Shown here in pieces: positions 1-7,796 of a DNA stretch of 24,524 nucleotides. Made by a program: the position numbers and the translations under genes. The DNA is from CAYMUB01 sp964393545 (GTDB lineage: Bacteria > Patescibacteriota > Microgenomatia > Daviesbacterales > UBA10151). The notes below the pieces were generated by a model. It was not told the origin of the DNA. It worked only from the letters and a program-made list of their open reading frames with translations, and did not search any database. Location: the NCBI GenBank assembly GCA_964393545.1, contig CAYMUB010000060.1:1-24524 (forward strand). The letters run 5' to 3'. The stretch's first letter is position 1; every line of letters begins with the position of its first letter.

Positions 1-296
1 TTTTTGGCAGGGCCAAATACTTTAATCCCCAGCCTCTCTAGTTTATCAACATACCCTTCTTCAATAATATTTTCCTGGGGAACATCTACTAAATCTATTT
101 TTTCTTTTTTAGCAACCTGCACAATCCCTTCAAAATCCGGCATTCCAATTCCCGGGTAATTTTTTATTTTGTCATTATTAAAATCAGTCAGACCATTCCC
201 TGGAGTCATAATCACTTTTTTTACTCTTTTGCTTTTTGCATAAATTTTGGCTAAAGCATGTTCTCTTCCATTTTGTCCAATGACTAGTATATTCAT
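1..296 (-). CDS. purD: Phosphoribosylamine-glycine ligase (GAR synthetase), N-terminal part; C-terminus beyond window
   Basis: The gene starts at an ATG (294-296) and runs off the left edge, so about 98 N-terminal residues are visible. The first residues, MNILVIGQNGREHALAK, match the GAR synthetase N-terminal signature (VLVIGxGGREHAL) of the ATP-grasp pre-domain. The following TPGN and the KKEKIDLVDVP stretch fit the family's first Rossmann-like subdomain. PurD joins glycine to phosphoribosylamine, the second step of purine synthesis. Its start overlaps the purN stop by 4 nt (ATGA), making it the third gene of a purF-purN-purD operon. A small deviation is VDVPQE where most members have VGPEAPL, so the ATP-grasp domain should be read outside the window before assuming normal activity. 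Family assignment is firm; completeness cannot be judged here. Confidence 0.85.
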   Translation of the reverse strand, partial: MNILVIGQNGREHALAKIYAKSKRVKKVIMTPGNGLTDFNNDKIKNYPGIGMPDFEGIVQVAKKEKIDLVDVPQENIIEEGYVDKLERLGIKVFGPAK

Positions 297-901
297 TTCT
301 CCCCCTCACAAAGTTTTGCTAAAACATCCACATATAACTTATTTTCTTTAACTTTTAATCTTTTGTATAAAGACTCTACATTATCTCCCAGTTGAATTTT
401 TTCAAAGCACCTTCCTAAAACAAGTCCAAAATCAAAATCATGTGATAAAAAATGATTTGTACAACCTGCATATGTGACTTTACTGTCTAAAAAATTCTGC
501 ATAGCTGCATTTGTCATCTTGCCTTTATTCCATAAGGCATTTGTCCCATCAGGGTTTTTTACATCACCATCTAGAGTATCTGGTATTAAACCTGGGTGGG
601 TGTTTAAGATTTGATCTGGATATGTATCCAAAACTTCATCAATAATAATTTGCTTCCATCCCGCCAGACAAATATAGTCAGGGTTTAATTTATTGAGAAT
701 TTTAAGTAAATCTTCTTTTTTTGGAGAAAGTGTAATCGGTAGTTTATACCTCTTGGCTCTTTGTAAAGCAGAAGTCCCATCAACATCAGAAATAACACTT
801 ACTATTTCTGCATCTATTTTTTTGCTTTTAACCCCATCAATGATTGCTTGTAAATTTGTCCCTGTTCCTATATTAGAAACTAAAATAGCAATTCTTTTCA
901 T
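293..901 (-). CDS. purN: Phosphoribosylglycinamide formyltransferase, divergent
   Basis: A 202-aa formyltransferase-fold protein. PurN transfers a formyl group from 10-formyl-THF to GAR, the third step of purine synthesis. Visible family marks are the N-terminal phosphate-binding loop (SNIGTGTNLQAII, near residues 9-21), LAGW near residue 80, the active-site segment ILNTHPGLIP (Asn and catalytic His kept, near 98-107) and HDFDFGLVL near 154 supplying the usual Asp. It differs from typical PurN (SGxGSN, HPSLLP) and carries extra residues after LIP where the family has a short GLHTHR-like loop. It could therefore be a PurN-related subfamily, but its place between purF and purD argues for the GAR step. 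It overlaps both neighbours by 4 nt (ATGA), so translation is probably coupled. FolD and GlyA, encoded in this window, would feed its cofactor. Confidence 0.82.
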   Translation of the reverse strand: MKRIAILVSNIGTGTNLQAIIDGVKSKKIDAEIVSVISDVDGTSALQRAKRYKLPITLSPKKEDLLKILNKLNPDYICLAGWKQIIIDEVLDTYPDQILNTHPGLIPDTLDGDVKNPDGTNALWNKGKMTNAAMQNFLDSKVTYAGCTNHFLSHDFDFGLVLGRCFEKIQLGDNVESLYKRLKVKENKLYVDVLAKLCEGEK

Positions 902-2301
902 GCTAGGCTAAAATCTATTTCTTTCACCCTTTCACCAATATCAACTGGATACTTTCCAGTAAAACATGACGTACAAAGTATATCCTTAGGCAAACCAACA
1001 GCTTTTAGCAATCCTTCTAAAGAAAGATAGTGCAAAGAGTCTACTCCTAATGTTTTGCCAATCTCTTTTATATTTTTTACCGCTGCAATTAACTCTTTTT
1101 GATCAGGTGTATTAATTCCATAAAAGTCCGGGAATTTATATGGAGGCGAGGAAACTAACATATGCACCTCCTTTGCTCCTGCATTCCTAATCAGTTTTAT
1201 AATTTGTTTAGACGTTGTTCCTCTGACTATAGAATCATCAATAACTACTACTCTTTTACCAGATAAAATATGTTTCATAGGATTAAGCTTTAGTTGGACT
1301 AACCTGTGACGGGTATGTTCTTCCGGAGAAATAAAAGTTCTATTAATATAACGGTTTTTAATTAACCCAGGATAAAATGGAATGCCGGATGCTCTTGCAT
1401 AACCTAAAGCTTGAGGAATAGCAGAATCTGGAACAGGTATTACAATGTCTGCATTGATTTTATATTCCTTTGCCAATTCTTCTCCGAAATTTTGTCTAAC
1501 CTGATCTACACTTTTTCCAAGCAACATAGAGTCTGGTCTGGCAAAATAAACAAATTCAAAAATATCTAAATTTGGTCTTCCCTTTTCTATTTGAATGCTT
1601 TTTAAACCCTTATCATCAATTACAATCATTTCCCCTGGCTTTACTTCTCTTAAAAATTTTGCTCCTACTATGTCTAAAGCGCAGGTTTCTGAGGCTATAA
1701 TAAAACCACCATTTAATTTGCCTAAGCAAAGTGGCCTAATACCAAAACTGTCTCTTACTGCTATTACTTTTTTCTCATCCATAACCAGTAAACAAAATAC
1801 CCCGGTAAAGTAGGGATAGGCTTTTTTAATTGCTTCTTCTAAAGATAAGCCTTCTTTAACAAAAACAGCAATTGCCTTAGTAATCATTTCAGAATCATTT
1901 AATCCCCAAGTTAAGACCTTTTTCTCTTTTAAAAATTCTTCTAATTTTTTAGTTGAAGGTAAGTTGCCATTATGAGCTAAAACTATAGTTTTTTTAGGAT
2001 TTATCTTTTCTAAAATAGGTTGAGCGTGAGTATCGCTAGAATCACCTGAGGTTGAATAACGGTTATGACCAATGGCTAAATATCCTTTTAATTTTATTAA
2101 GTCCTCTTCTCCAAAAACGTGCGCTACTAAACCCATACCTTTGTGAAGATAAATTTTCTTACTATCTGATGATGCGATGCCTGAAGATTCCTGACCTCTG
2201 TGTTGGAGAGCCCATAATCCTGGATGAACTAAACGGGCTGCCTCAAACCCTTTTCCGTAAACTCCGAATATTCCACATTTCTCTCGGATTTGGTTTCCCA
2301 T
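898..2301 (-). CDS. purF: Amidophosphoribosyltransferase
   Basis: Glutamine PRPP amidotransferase (467 aa), the first committed step of purine synthesis. An 8-residue propeptide (MGNQIREK) precedes Cys9 of CGIFGVYG, which becomes the N-terminal nucleophile of the class II glutaminase after processing. GHNRYST (78-84), HNGNL and the PRPP loop VVVIDDSIVRGTT (351-363) are intact. Of the four [4Fe-4S] ligands of the Bacillus-type enzyme, two are replaced: Asp246 in DIFEFVYFARPD and Asp392 in PDFYGI stand where Cys is usual. Only Cys443 and Cys446 (CTSCFTG) remain, so the cluster is probably absent although the propeptide is kept. It is first in its operon. The ATG at 2299-2301 lies 5 nt after a near-consensus -10 box, implying a leaderless message. 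Confidence 0.95.
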   Translation of the reverse strand: MGNQIREKCGIFGVYGKGFEAARLVHPGLWALQHRGQESSGIASSDSKKIYLHKGMGLVAHVFGEEDLIKLKGYLAIGHNRYSTSGDSSDTHAQPILEKINPKKTIVLAHNGNLPSTKKLEEFLKEKKVLTWGLNDSEMITKAIAVFVKEGLSLEEAIKKAYPYFTGVFCLLVMDEKKVIAVRDSFGIRPLCLGKLNGGFIIASETCALDIVGAKFLREVKPGEMIVIDDKGLKSIQIEKGRPNLDIFEFVYFARPDSMLLGKSVDQVRQNFGEELAKEYKINADIVIPVPDSAIPQALGYARASGIPFYPGLIKNRYINRTFISPEEHTRHRLVQLKLNPMKHILSGKRVVVIDDSIVRGTTSKQIIKLIRNAGAKEVHMLVSSPPYKFPDFYGINTPDQKELIAAVKNIKEIGKTLGVDSLHYLSLEGLLKAVGLPKDILCTSCFTGKYPVDIGERVKEIDFSLA

Positions 2302-2306
2302 AGCCT

Positions 2307-2335
2307 AATATAACCAATTGGGCACTTTAAGTCAA
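2307..2335 (-). promoter_or_regulatory. purF operon promoter, leaderless
   Basis: The minus strand reads TTGACT (2330-2335), a 17-bp spacer and TATATT (2307-2312), close to the sigma-70 consensus. Only five bases separate the -10 box from the purF ATG, so the transcript should begin at or next to the start codon. No Shine-Dalgarno can fit. The region overlaps the divergent dgkA promoter. Confidence 0.75.
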
Positions 2336-2354
2336 GTAATTAAGTTGTTATACT
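2326..2354 (+). promoter_or_regulatory. dgkA promoter, leaderless
   Basis: TATACT at 2349-2354 lies exactly 6 nt before the dgkA ATG at 2361. A weak -35 (TTTAAG, 2326-2331) sits 17 bp upstream and overlaps the -35 box of the divergent purF promoter, so polymerase binding at one may exclude the other. The -10 is convincing, the -35 much less so. Confidence 0.55.
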
Positions 2355-2360
2355 AAATTT

Positions 2361-2726
2361 ATGTCAAAAAAATTTAGTATTTTGTCATTTAAATATGCTT
2401 ATGAGGGACTGATGGCTGCATTAAAAGAGGAGCCTAATTTAAAGTTTCAGTTTTTAGCAGGCTTATTAGTGCTGATTTTAGGATTTATTCTCAGAATTTC
2501 TAAACAAGAGTGGATAACTATCATAATATTAACTGGACTGGTCATAGCTGTGGAGCTGACTAATACTGCAATTGAGGCAGTAGTTGATGGATTAACTCAG
2601 CAGCATCACCCTTCTGCTAAAATTGCCAAAGATATTTCTGCAGGGGCAGTTTTAATTGCTGCTTTCACAGCTGCTTTAGTTGGAATAATTATCTTTCTTC
2701 CTTATCTTATCAATGGACAATACTAA
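2361..2726 (+). CDS. dgkA: Diacylglycerol kinase / undecaprenol kinase (DgkA family)
   Basis: A 121-aa integral membrane kinase of the usual DgkA size. A cytoplasmic N-terminal helix (FKYAYEGLMAALKEEPNLKFQ) is followed by three membrane helices, near residues 32-46, 51-72 and 94-115. The family motif ELTNTAIEAVVDG (65-77) and HPSAKIAKDISAGAVL (82-97) carry the catalytic and metal-binding acidic residues. In bacteria outside the Proteobacteria this family mostly phosphorylates undecaprenol rather than diacylglycerol. The overlapping PAP2 phosphatase supports a lipid-carrier recycling role, but the substrate is inferred. The ATG at 2361 is fixed by the upstream -10 box. It is one of very few plus-strand genes here and is divergent from purF. 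Confidence 0.88.
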   Translation: MSKKFSILSFKYAYEGLMAALKEEPNLKFQFLAGLLVLILGFILRISKQEWITIIILTGLVIAVELTNTAIEAVVDGLTQQHHPSAKIAKDISAGAVLIAAFTAALVGIIIFLPYLINGQY

Positions 2727-3228
2727 CCTTTTTTTTCTTATCTTTAACCTAAACAATCACTCTATTTATCTGGATAAATTAATGCTTTTTGGAGCAACTT
2801 ATCTGATATATGTGACAATTGTGCTAATGTTTGTTTTATGTTTTAAGGGTAGCACTAAAGAAAGAAAAGCTTTATTGCTGACAATTTTAGCAATTCCAAT
2901 TGCCATACTTATGATCAAGTTAATCCATTTCTTTATTAATGAGCCCAGACCCTTTGTCACTTATCATTTCTTACCTATAACAGATAATACTCCTAATGCT
3001 TCTTTCCCCTCCCGCCATGCCACAATTGCCTCAGTGATGGCTTTTTCATATTTATACTTCAAATCCAAATGGTCAGTTTTGTTTTTAATCATTATGTTTT
3101 GGGTAGGATTATCCAGAGTATATGTGGGGGTGCATTACCCATTAGATATTTTGGGTGGATTTGTATTCGGAATTATTTCTTTAGTAATCGCCAAACTGTC
3201 AGTTAATCTTTTTAGAGCTAAGATATAG
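2713..3228 (+). CDS. PAP2-family phosphatase, probable undecaprenyl-diphosphate phosphatase
   Basis: A 171-aa polytopic membrane protein with all three PAP2 signatures: K69-x9-R79-P (KLIHFFINEPRP), PSRH (99-102, with Arg where PSGH is commonest) and SRVYVGVHYPLD (134-145) with the catalytic His141 and Asp145. About five hydrophobic segments are visible. The family removes a phosphate from lipid phosphates or diphosphates, and small bacterial members of BcrC/PgpB type act on undecaprenyl diphosphate. It overlaps dgkA by 14 bp, so the two are co-transcribed and probably translationally coupled. Kinase plus phosphatase would together supply undecaprenyl phosphate. Its last 94 bp are antisense to the 3' end of the glutamate dehydrogenase gene. 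Confidence 0.85.
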   Translation: MDNTNLFFLIFNLNNHSIYLDKLMLFGATYLIYVTIVLMFVLCFKGSTKERKALLLTILAIPIAILMIKLIHFFINEPRPFVTYHFLPITDNTPNASFPSRHATIASVMAFSYLYFKSKWSVLFLIIMFWVGLSRVYVGVHYPLDILGGFVFGIISLVIAKLSVNLFRAKI

Positions 3229-4469
3229 GCTGAGGTTCTCAAGTTAACATTTTTATTTTTGTGTATTTCCCAAACTCTATCAAAAGCTTTTTCCATTTTG
3301 TCTTTTAATTTGTTATTCACTTTTTCCAAACTCCAACTTTCTCCATGCATGTTTTGATACCATTCAAAATATGACACAGTTACCCCTCCTGAGTTTGCTA
3401 ACACATCTGGTAAAACTAAAATTCCTCTCTTATTTAAAATTTCATCTGCTTCGGCAGTAGTTGGCCCATTAGCCATTTCAAAGACAATTTTGGCCTTCAT
3501 TTTTTTAGCATTTTTTGCAGTTATTACATTTTCCAAAGCTGCTGGAACCAGAATATCTACATCTAGTTCTAATAATTCCTCATTAGAAATTACGCCATCA
3601 TATTTTCTAGCCAAATCACAAACAGATCCAACACAATAACAGCCTGCTAAAAATCCTTTTTCTGCTCTACATTCTCTAACTAAATCAATATTAAATCCTT
3701 TTCCATCATTATTGTAAATTCCTCCTTTAATGTCAGAAAGGGCGATAATTCTGTAACCATGATCATGCAAAATCTTGGCAAAGTTTGATCCCACATTACC
3801 AAAACCTTGGATAGCGACGTTTAAAGGTTTTTTAAGTTTTAACTTTGCTACCAATTTTTCTAAGACAAAAAATCCTCCTAGTCCTGTTGCCTGTTCCCTC
3901 CCGAGTGACCCTCCTTTTCCCACAGACTTTCCAGTCACCACTGCTCTCATCTGAGTCTCATCAATTTTTCCTTTTTCCTCTTTACTTTTTACTTTGATAA
4001 ACTCATCAGCTATCCAATCCATAATCTTGGAGTTAGTATTTACATCGGGAGCTGGTACATCTATATGCGGTCCAATATTTGGAGCCAGCATTTTGGTGAA
4101 TTCACGGGTAATCATCTCCAATTCCTTTTCAGAAAAAGATTTGGGATCAATTTCTAAACCACCTTTACCACCCCCGAATGGGATATCAACAACAGCATTT
4201 TTTATCATCATCCAAAAAGCTAAAGCTGATACTTCATCCATATCTACTCTTGGGTGAAAACGCAAGCCCCCTTTATATGGTCCTAATAAATTATTATGTT
4301 GAACTCTATACCCTTTAATAAATTCTGTTTTTCCTGATTCTCTTTTTATTGGAAAAGTTAATTGAATAGTCCTTTGGGCTGAAGAGAGAATTTGCTGAAG
4401 ATCTTTATTTAAATTTACTACTTTGGCGGCTTTTTTAAGTTGGGACAAGGCTTCCTCAAAAGTACTCAC
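3135..4469 (-). CDS. gdhA: Glutamate dehydrogenase (Glu/Leu/Phe/Val dehydrogenase family)
   Basis: 444 aa. It interconverts glutamate and 2-oxoglutarate plus ammonia using NAD(P). The substrate domain has GPYKGGLRFHP (K66), MMIKNAVVDIPFGGGKGG (K90 and catalytic K102) and PAPDVNT (D142). The Rossmann domain has IQGFGNVGSNFA (220-231). An unusual stretch near 260-285 contains four cysteines (C267, C277, C279, C284) in a loop that is normally short and Cys-poor. The start is GTG (4467-4469), overlapping the M16 peptidase stop as GTGA. The C-terminus runs about 15-20 residues past the usual RTSAYILALKR helix, and its 3' end is antisense to the PAP2 gene for 94 bp. It is last in a cmk-M16-gdh operon. 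Cofactor preference cannot be decided from the sequence. Confidence 0.93.
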   Translation of the reverse strand: MSTFEEALSQLKKAAKVVNLNKDLQQILSSAQRTIQLTFPIKRESGKTEFIKGYRVQHNNLLGPYKGGLRFHPRVDMDEVSALAFWMMIKNAVVDIPFGGGKGGLEIDPKSFSEKELEMITREFTKMLAPNIGPHIDVPAPDVNTNSKIMDWIADEFIKVKSKEEKGKIDETQMRAVVTGKSVGKGGSLGREQATGLGGFFVLEKLVAKLKLKKPLNVAIQGFGNVGSNFAKILHDHGYRIIALSDIKGGIYNNDGKGFNIDLVRECRAEKGFLAGCYCVGSVCDLARKYDGVISNEELLELDVDILVPAALENVITAKNAKKMKAKIVFEMANGPTTAEADEILNKRGILVLPDVLANSGGVTVSYFEWYQNMHGESWSLEKVNNKLKDKMEKAFDRVWEIHKNKNVNLRTSAYILALKRLTDSLAITKEIIPNTNPPKISNG

Positions 4470-5731
4470 TTATTTAAGATCTCCTCAAACCTATCAATCC
4501 CCTTAATAGGAGCAATTATTTGTAGGTTATACCTTTGCTTTTGGAAAAGTTCTTGAGCCACATTTTGCACATCTTCACCTGTCACAAGATCTGTTTGTCT
4601 AATAATTTCTTCAAAGGTTTCAATTTTTCTATCCAAAGCAAAATTAGTCCCAAAGTATTCTGCTAAAAAATTGGTTGATTCTGATCTTAAAGCAATTCTA
4701 CCTCTGATCATTTCTTTTGCTTTTTTTAACTCTTCTTCAGTAACTTTTTCCAAAACTGTTCTTTGAAGCTCAGCAACTATCACTTCTAATCCTTCTTCAA
4801 CTTTTTCTAACTTTAAACCAGCATAAACAGTAAATGACCCAGTATCTAAATAGCTTGAATGAGAAGCACTCACACTGTATGCCAAACCTCTTTTCTCCCT
4901 AACTTGCATAAATAATCTGGAAGACATGCCTTCTCCCAAAATTACAGCCAATACTCTAGCTGCATACCTTTTTTTATCAGACCTGCTATACCCCTCAACT
5001 CCTAAAACCAGGTTAGCCTGATCAGTTTTTTTGTGGAAAATATTTATCCTAGGTTTTATTTGCTTAGTCTTTTTGTATGGATTAAATTTGAATTGAGAAT
5101 TAGTAGGTAGATCCAGAAAATAATTTTGAGCTAGAGTCTCAATATTGCTGGGCAACTTCCCCACATAAACTAAAACCATATTCTTAGGAGCATATAAGGA
5201 TTGTAGATAGCTTGTAAAATCATTTCTTTTTAGTTTTGTAATAATTTCTTCTTCCCCTCCTATATCCCAACCTAAGGGTTGATTTCCAAATTGCAATTTT
5301 TCATATAGTTCCCAAACATAACGCGCAGGATTATCCCTATACATTCTAAGTTCTTCCACTATTACCCCTTTTTCTTTTTCTATTTCCTCTTCTGAGAGAA
5401 GTGATTCTTTTAACATGGAGGATAAAACATCAGAAGATAGTTTAATATGCCTGGCTGCTGATTTAATCCAATAAAAAGTTACCTCTTTGTCAGTGGCAGC
5501 ATTGTTGACTGCGCCAATTCCATCAACTAAGGTAGCAATTATTTCAGCAGTGGGGAATTTTCTGGAACCCTTAAAAAACATATGTTCCAAAAAGTGAGAA
5601 ATCCCATTTATTTTTTTTGTTTCATATCTTGATCCAGCTCCAACTCCAACTAAAGTTGTGACTGAATCAAGGTGAGGAATATTAATTGTAATGAGTGTTA
5701 AGCCATTAGGAAAAGTTTGCAGTTTATACAT
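4466..5731 (-). CDS. M16-family zinc metallopeptidase
   Basis: A 421-aa pitrilysin-family protein of the processing-peptidase type. The inverted zinc motif HFLEH (H46, E49, H50) is followed 77 residues later by E127 in VIVEELRMYRDNP, completing the site. The second half (from about 200) carries the inactive-domain pattern, including MSSRLFMQVREKRGLAYSV near 275. The length fits a single-chain bacterial processing-type M16 enzyme, which usually dimerises and degrades or trims peptides. No signal peptide is visible, so it is probably cytoplasmic. Its ATG (5729-5731) overlaps the cmk stop by 8 bp, and its stop overlaps the gdhA GTG by 4. Its substrate is unknown. Confidence 0.92.
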   Translation of the reverse strand: MYKLQTFPNGLTLITINIPHLDSVTTLVGVGAGSRYETKKINGISHFLEHMFFKGSRKFPTAEIIATLVDGIGAVNNAATDKEVTFYWIKSAARHIKLSSDVLSSMLKESLLSEEEIEKEKGVIVEELRMYRDNPARYVWELYEKLQFGNQPLGWDIGGEEEIITKLKRNDFTSYLQSLYAPKNMVLVYVGKLPSNIETLAQNYFLDLPTNSQFKFNPYKKTKQIKPRINIFHKKTDQANLVLGVEGYSRSDKKRYAARVLAVILGEGMSSRLFMQVREKRGLAYSVSASHSSYLDTGSFTVYAGLKLEKVEEGLEVIVAELQRTVLEKVTEEELKKAKEMIRGRIALRSESTNFLAEYFGTNFALDRKIETFEEIIRQTDLVTGEDVQNVAQELFQKQRYNLQIIAPIKGIDRFEEILNK

Positions 5732-6392
5732 AGTTTTTAATATGACTTAACATCTCATCCACTGTTTGCTCAACAGTTAAATTAGAGTTATCGATAATTG
5801 TAGCTCCTTCAGGAACTCTTAATGGAGAGACTTCTCTTTCAGAATCTTTTTTATCCCTCTCCATCATAGAATTTAAAACTTGCTCATAAGTAAGATTTGA
5901 ATTTATTTTAACCAGTTGATCAAAACGTCTTTGGGCCCTAACTTCTGGGGAGGCAGTTAAAAAAAACTTGTGTAAGGATTGAGGAAAGATTTCTGATCCA
6001 ATATCTCTACCAGTCATTACAGTATTTTTAGAGCTACCCAACTTTCTTTGAATAACTTTTGTAACTTCTCTTACCTCTTTTATGGCTGAAACTGTAGAAA
6101 CGTTATTGGTAACCGCAGGAGTATGCAAAATACTTGTTAGGTCTTCTCCATTATTTAGGATTTTTAGACCATCGCTTCCATTTTTAATATCAATATTTAA
6201 AGTCTGAAATACATTTGTTATTTGTGCAACATCATCAAAGAGAATATTGTTTTTTAATACTAAGTAAGTACCTACCCTATAGATCATTCCAGTATCAATA
6301 TACTGGTAGCCTAATTTTTGAGCCAATAAAAATCCGACGCTGTTTTTGCCGGATGAGGTTGGCCCATCAATTGTGATTATATCTATTGCCAC
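5724..6392 (-). CDS. cmk: Cytidylate kinase
   Basis: A 222-aa P-loop NMP kinase that phosphorylates (d)CMP with ATP. The P-loop is GPTSSGKNSV (residues 10-19), followed by LAQKLGYQYIDTGMIYR, the family's CMP-binding TG-YR segment. MTGRDIGSEIFP and FFLTASPEVRAQRR match the central and LID regions. The P-loop differs slightly from the usual GPAGSGKST, with Asn-Ser after the Lys. The start is GTG (6390-6392), giving a normal N-terminus (MAIDIITIDG); the ATA and ATC codons around it offer no better start. It heads the cmk-M16-gdhA run and lies 24 bp after cysS, with a weak -10-like AATAAT six bases before the GTG and no recognisable -35. Confidence 0.92.
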   Translation of the reverse strand: MAIDIITIDGPTSSGKNSVGFLLAQKLGYQYIDTGMIYRVGTYLVLKNNILFDDVAQITNVFQTLNIDIKNGSDGLKILNNGEDLTSILHTPAVTNNVSTVSAIKEVREVTKVIQRKLGSSKNTVMTGRDIGSEIFPQSLHKFFLTASPEVRAQRRFDQLVKINSNLTYEQVLNSMMERDKKDSEREVSPLRVPEGATIIDNSNLTVEQTVDEMLSHIKNYV

Positions 6393-6416
6393 TAAATGAT
6401 TATTTTACCACAATCA

Positions 6417-7796
6417 TCAAAACTTTTTCACCCTTCCGCCTGATTGAGTATCTTCTACTTCAAAGCCTAATTTTTTAATTTCTTTTCTGAGTTTATCAGA
6501 CTCTTTAAAATATCCCTTTTTTCTTGCTTGCTCTCTTTTATGAACTAATTTCATAACCTCATTAGGTATTTCTATTTTCTTACCAATATACTCATCTAAC
6601 CCCAGTCCCAAAATTTTATCCATTTCTATCAAATCTCCAGATTTTTTAGAATTTGGAATGTCTGATTTAACCATTTCCCACATTACAGCTATAGCTTGAG
6701 GAGTATTTAGATCATTATTTAAAACTTCCCTAAATTTTAGGTAATATTCTCCTGGCTTTTCTGCTGACTCTACCCAATTTCTAATTTCTTCTTTCAAATT
6801 ATTTAATGCATTTTGAGCAGCTGTTAAAGATTCCCAGGTAAAATTTAATTTATCCCGATAATGTGCTGTTAAAAATAAGTATCTTAGTGCCAGTGGATCA
6901 AAACCTTTTTCAATAATATCCTCAATTCTGTAAAAGTTTTTTTTTGATTTAGACATTTTTTCTCCTTCAACTATTAAGAAGTTATGATGAACCCAATACT
7001 TTACAAAAGGTTTTCCTGTGGCTGCTTGGGATTGAGCAATCTCATTAGTATGATGAACTGGAATATGATCAATTCCTCCTGTATGAATATCAAAAGAATC
7101 TCCTAAATACTCCATACTCATAGCAGAACACTCAATATGCCAACCAGGAAATCCCTCACCGTAATAAGATGGCCATCTCATGGTGTGGTCTTTAAAATGC
7201 CCGACAGTAAAAAACCACAAAGCAAAATCCTGGGGGTTTTTCTTTTGTTTATCTATAAATACATCTTGTCTTGAGGTTTCTTTATCTTCTAATTTTTGTC
7301 CTGATAACTTTGTATAATCCGGGAATTTAGAAATATCAAAATAGATGGCATGATCTGTAATATAAATAAAACCATTTTTTTCCAGTTTTTGGATTAGTTT
7401 TATCTGTTCTTTAATATGTTCTGTAGCTTTGGCTACAATATTTGGTCTTTCAATATTTACCTTTGAAACTGAGGACCAAAAATAATCCTCATAAAATTTA
7501 GCCACTTCCCAAACAGTCCTATTAGATTCTCTAGCTCCTTTTTCCATCTTATCTTCACCGGAATCTTCATCAGATACTAAATGTCCAACATCTGTAATAT
7601 TCATGACATGTTTAACTTCATAACCATTACTCTCTAAAACCCTTCTTAAAATATCATCCCCAATATATTTCCTTAAATGCCCGATGTGGGTATAATCATA
7701 AACAGTTGGGCCACAAGCATACATGCCAACATGGGGTGGGTTTAAGGGAGCAAATTCTTCTATTTTACGGGATAGCGTGTTATATAGTTTAATCAT
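6417..7796 (-). CDS. cysS: Cysteinyl-tRNA synthetase
   Basis: 459 aa, the usual length. The class I signatures are HIGH (37-40) and KMSKS (in EGEKMSKSKKNFYRI). Zinc and substrate ligands are visible as C28 in MYACGPTVYDYTHIGH, HIECSAMSMEYLG and HHTNEIAQSQ. The C-terminal DALR-type helical domain ends in LRKEIKKLGFEVEDT. It charges tRNA-Cys in the cytoplasm. The ATG (7794-7796) is immediately preceded by the right end of an AT-rich palindromic repeat (7796-7860), so neither a Shine-Dalgarno nor a properly placed -10 box is visible. How this essential gene is translated is unclear. The Gln-rich gene lies upstream on the same strand. Confidence 0.96.
   Translation of the reverse strand: MIKLYNTLSRKIEEFAPLNPPHVGMYACGPTVYDYTHIGHLRKYIGDDILRRVLESNGYEVKHVMNITDVGHLVSDEDSGEDKMEKGARESNRTVWEVAKFYEDYFWSSVSKVNIERPNIVAKATEHIKEQIKLIQKLEKNGFIYITDHAIYFDISKFPDYTKLSGQKLEDKETSRQDVFIDKQKKNPQDFALWFFTVGHFKDHTMRWPSYYGEGFPGWHIECSAMSMEYLGDSFDIHTGGIDHIPVHHTNEIAQSQAATGKPFVKYWVHHNFLIVEGEKMSKSKKNFYRIEDIIEKGFDPLALRYLFLTAHYRDKLNFTWESLTAAQNALNNLKEEIRNWVESAEKPGEYYLKFREVLNNDLNTPQAIAVMWEMVKSDIPNSKKSGDLIEMDKILGLGLDEYIGKKIEIPNEVMKLVHKREQARKKGYFKESDKLRKEIKKLGFEVEDTQSGGRVKKF

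Noticed and set aside
693..911. Plus-strand open frame across purN
   Set aside because: Lies entirely opposite well-supported purN codons, has no promoter, and its low-complexity Leu/Ser-rich product looks like a reverse-strand shadow.
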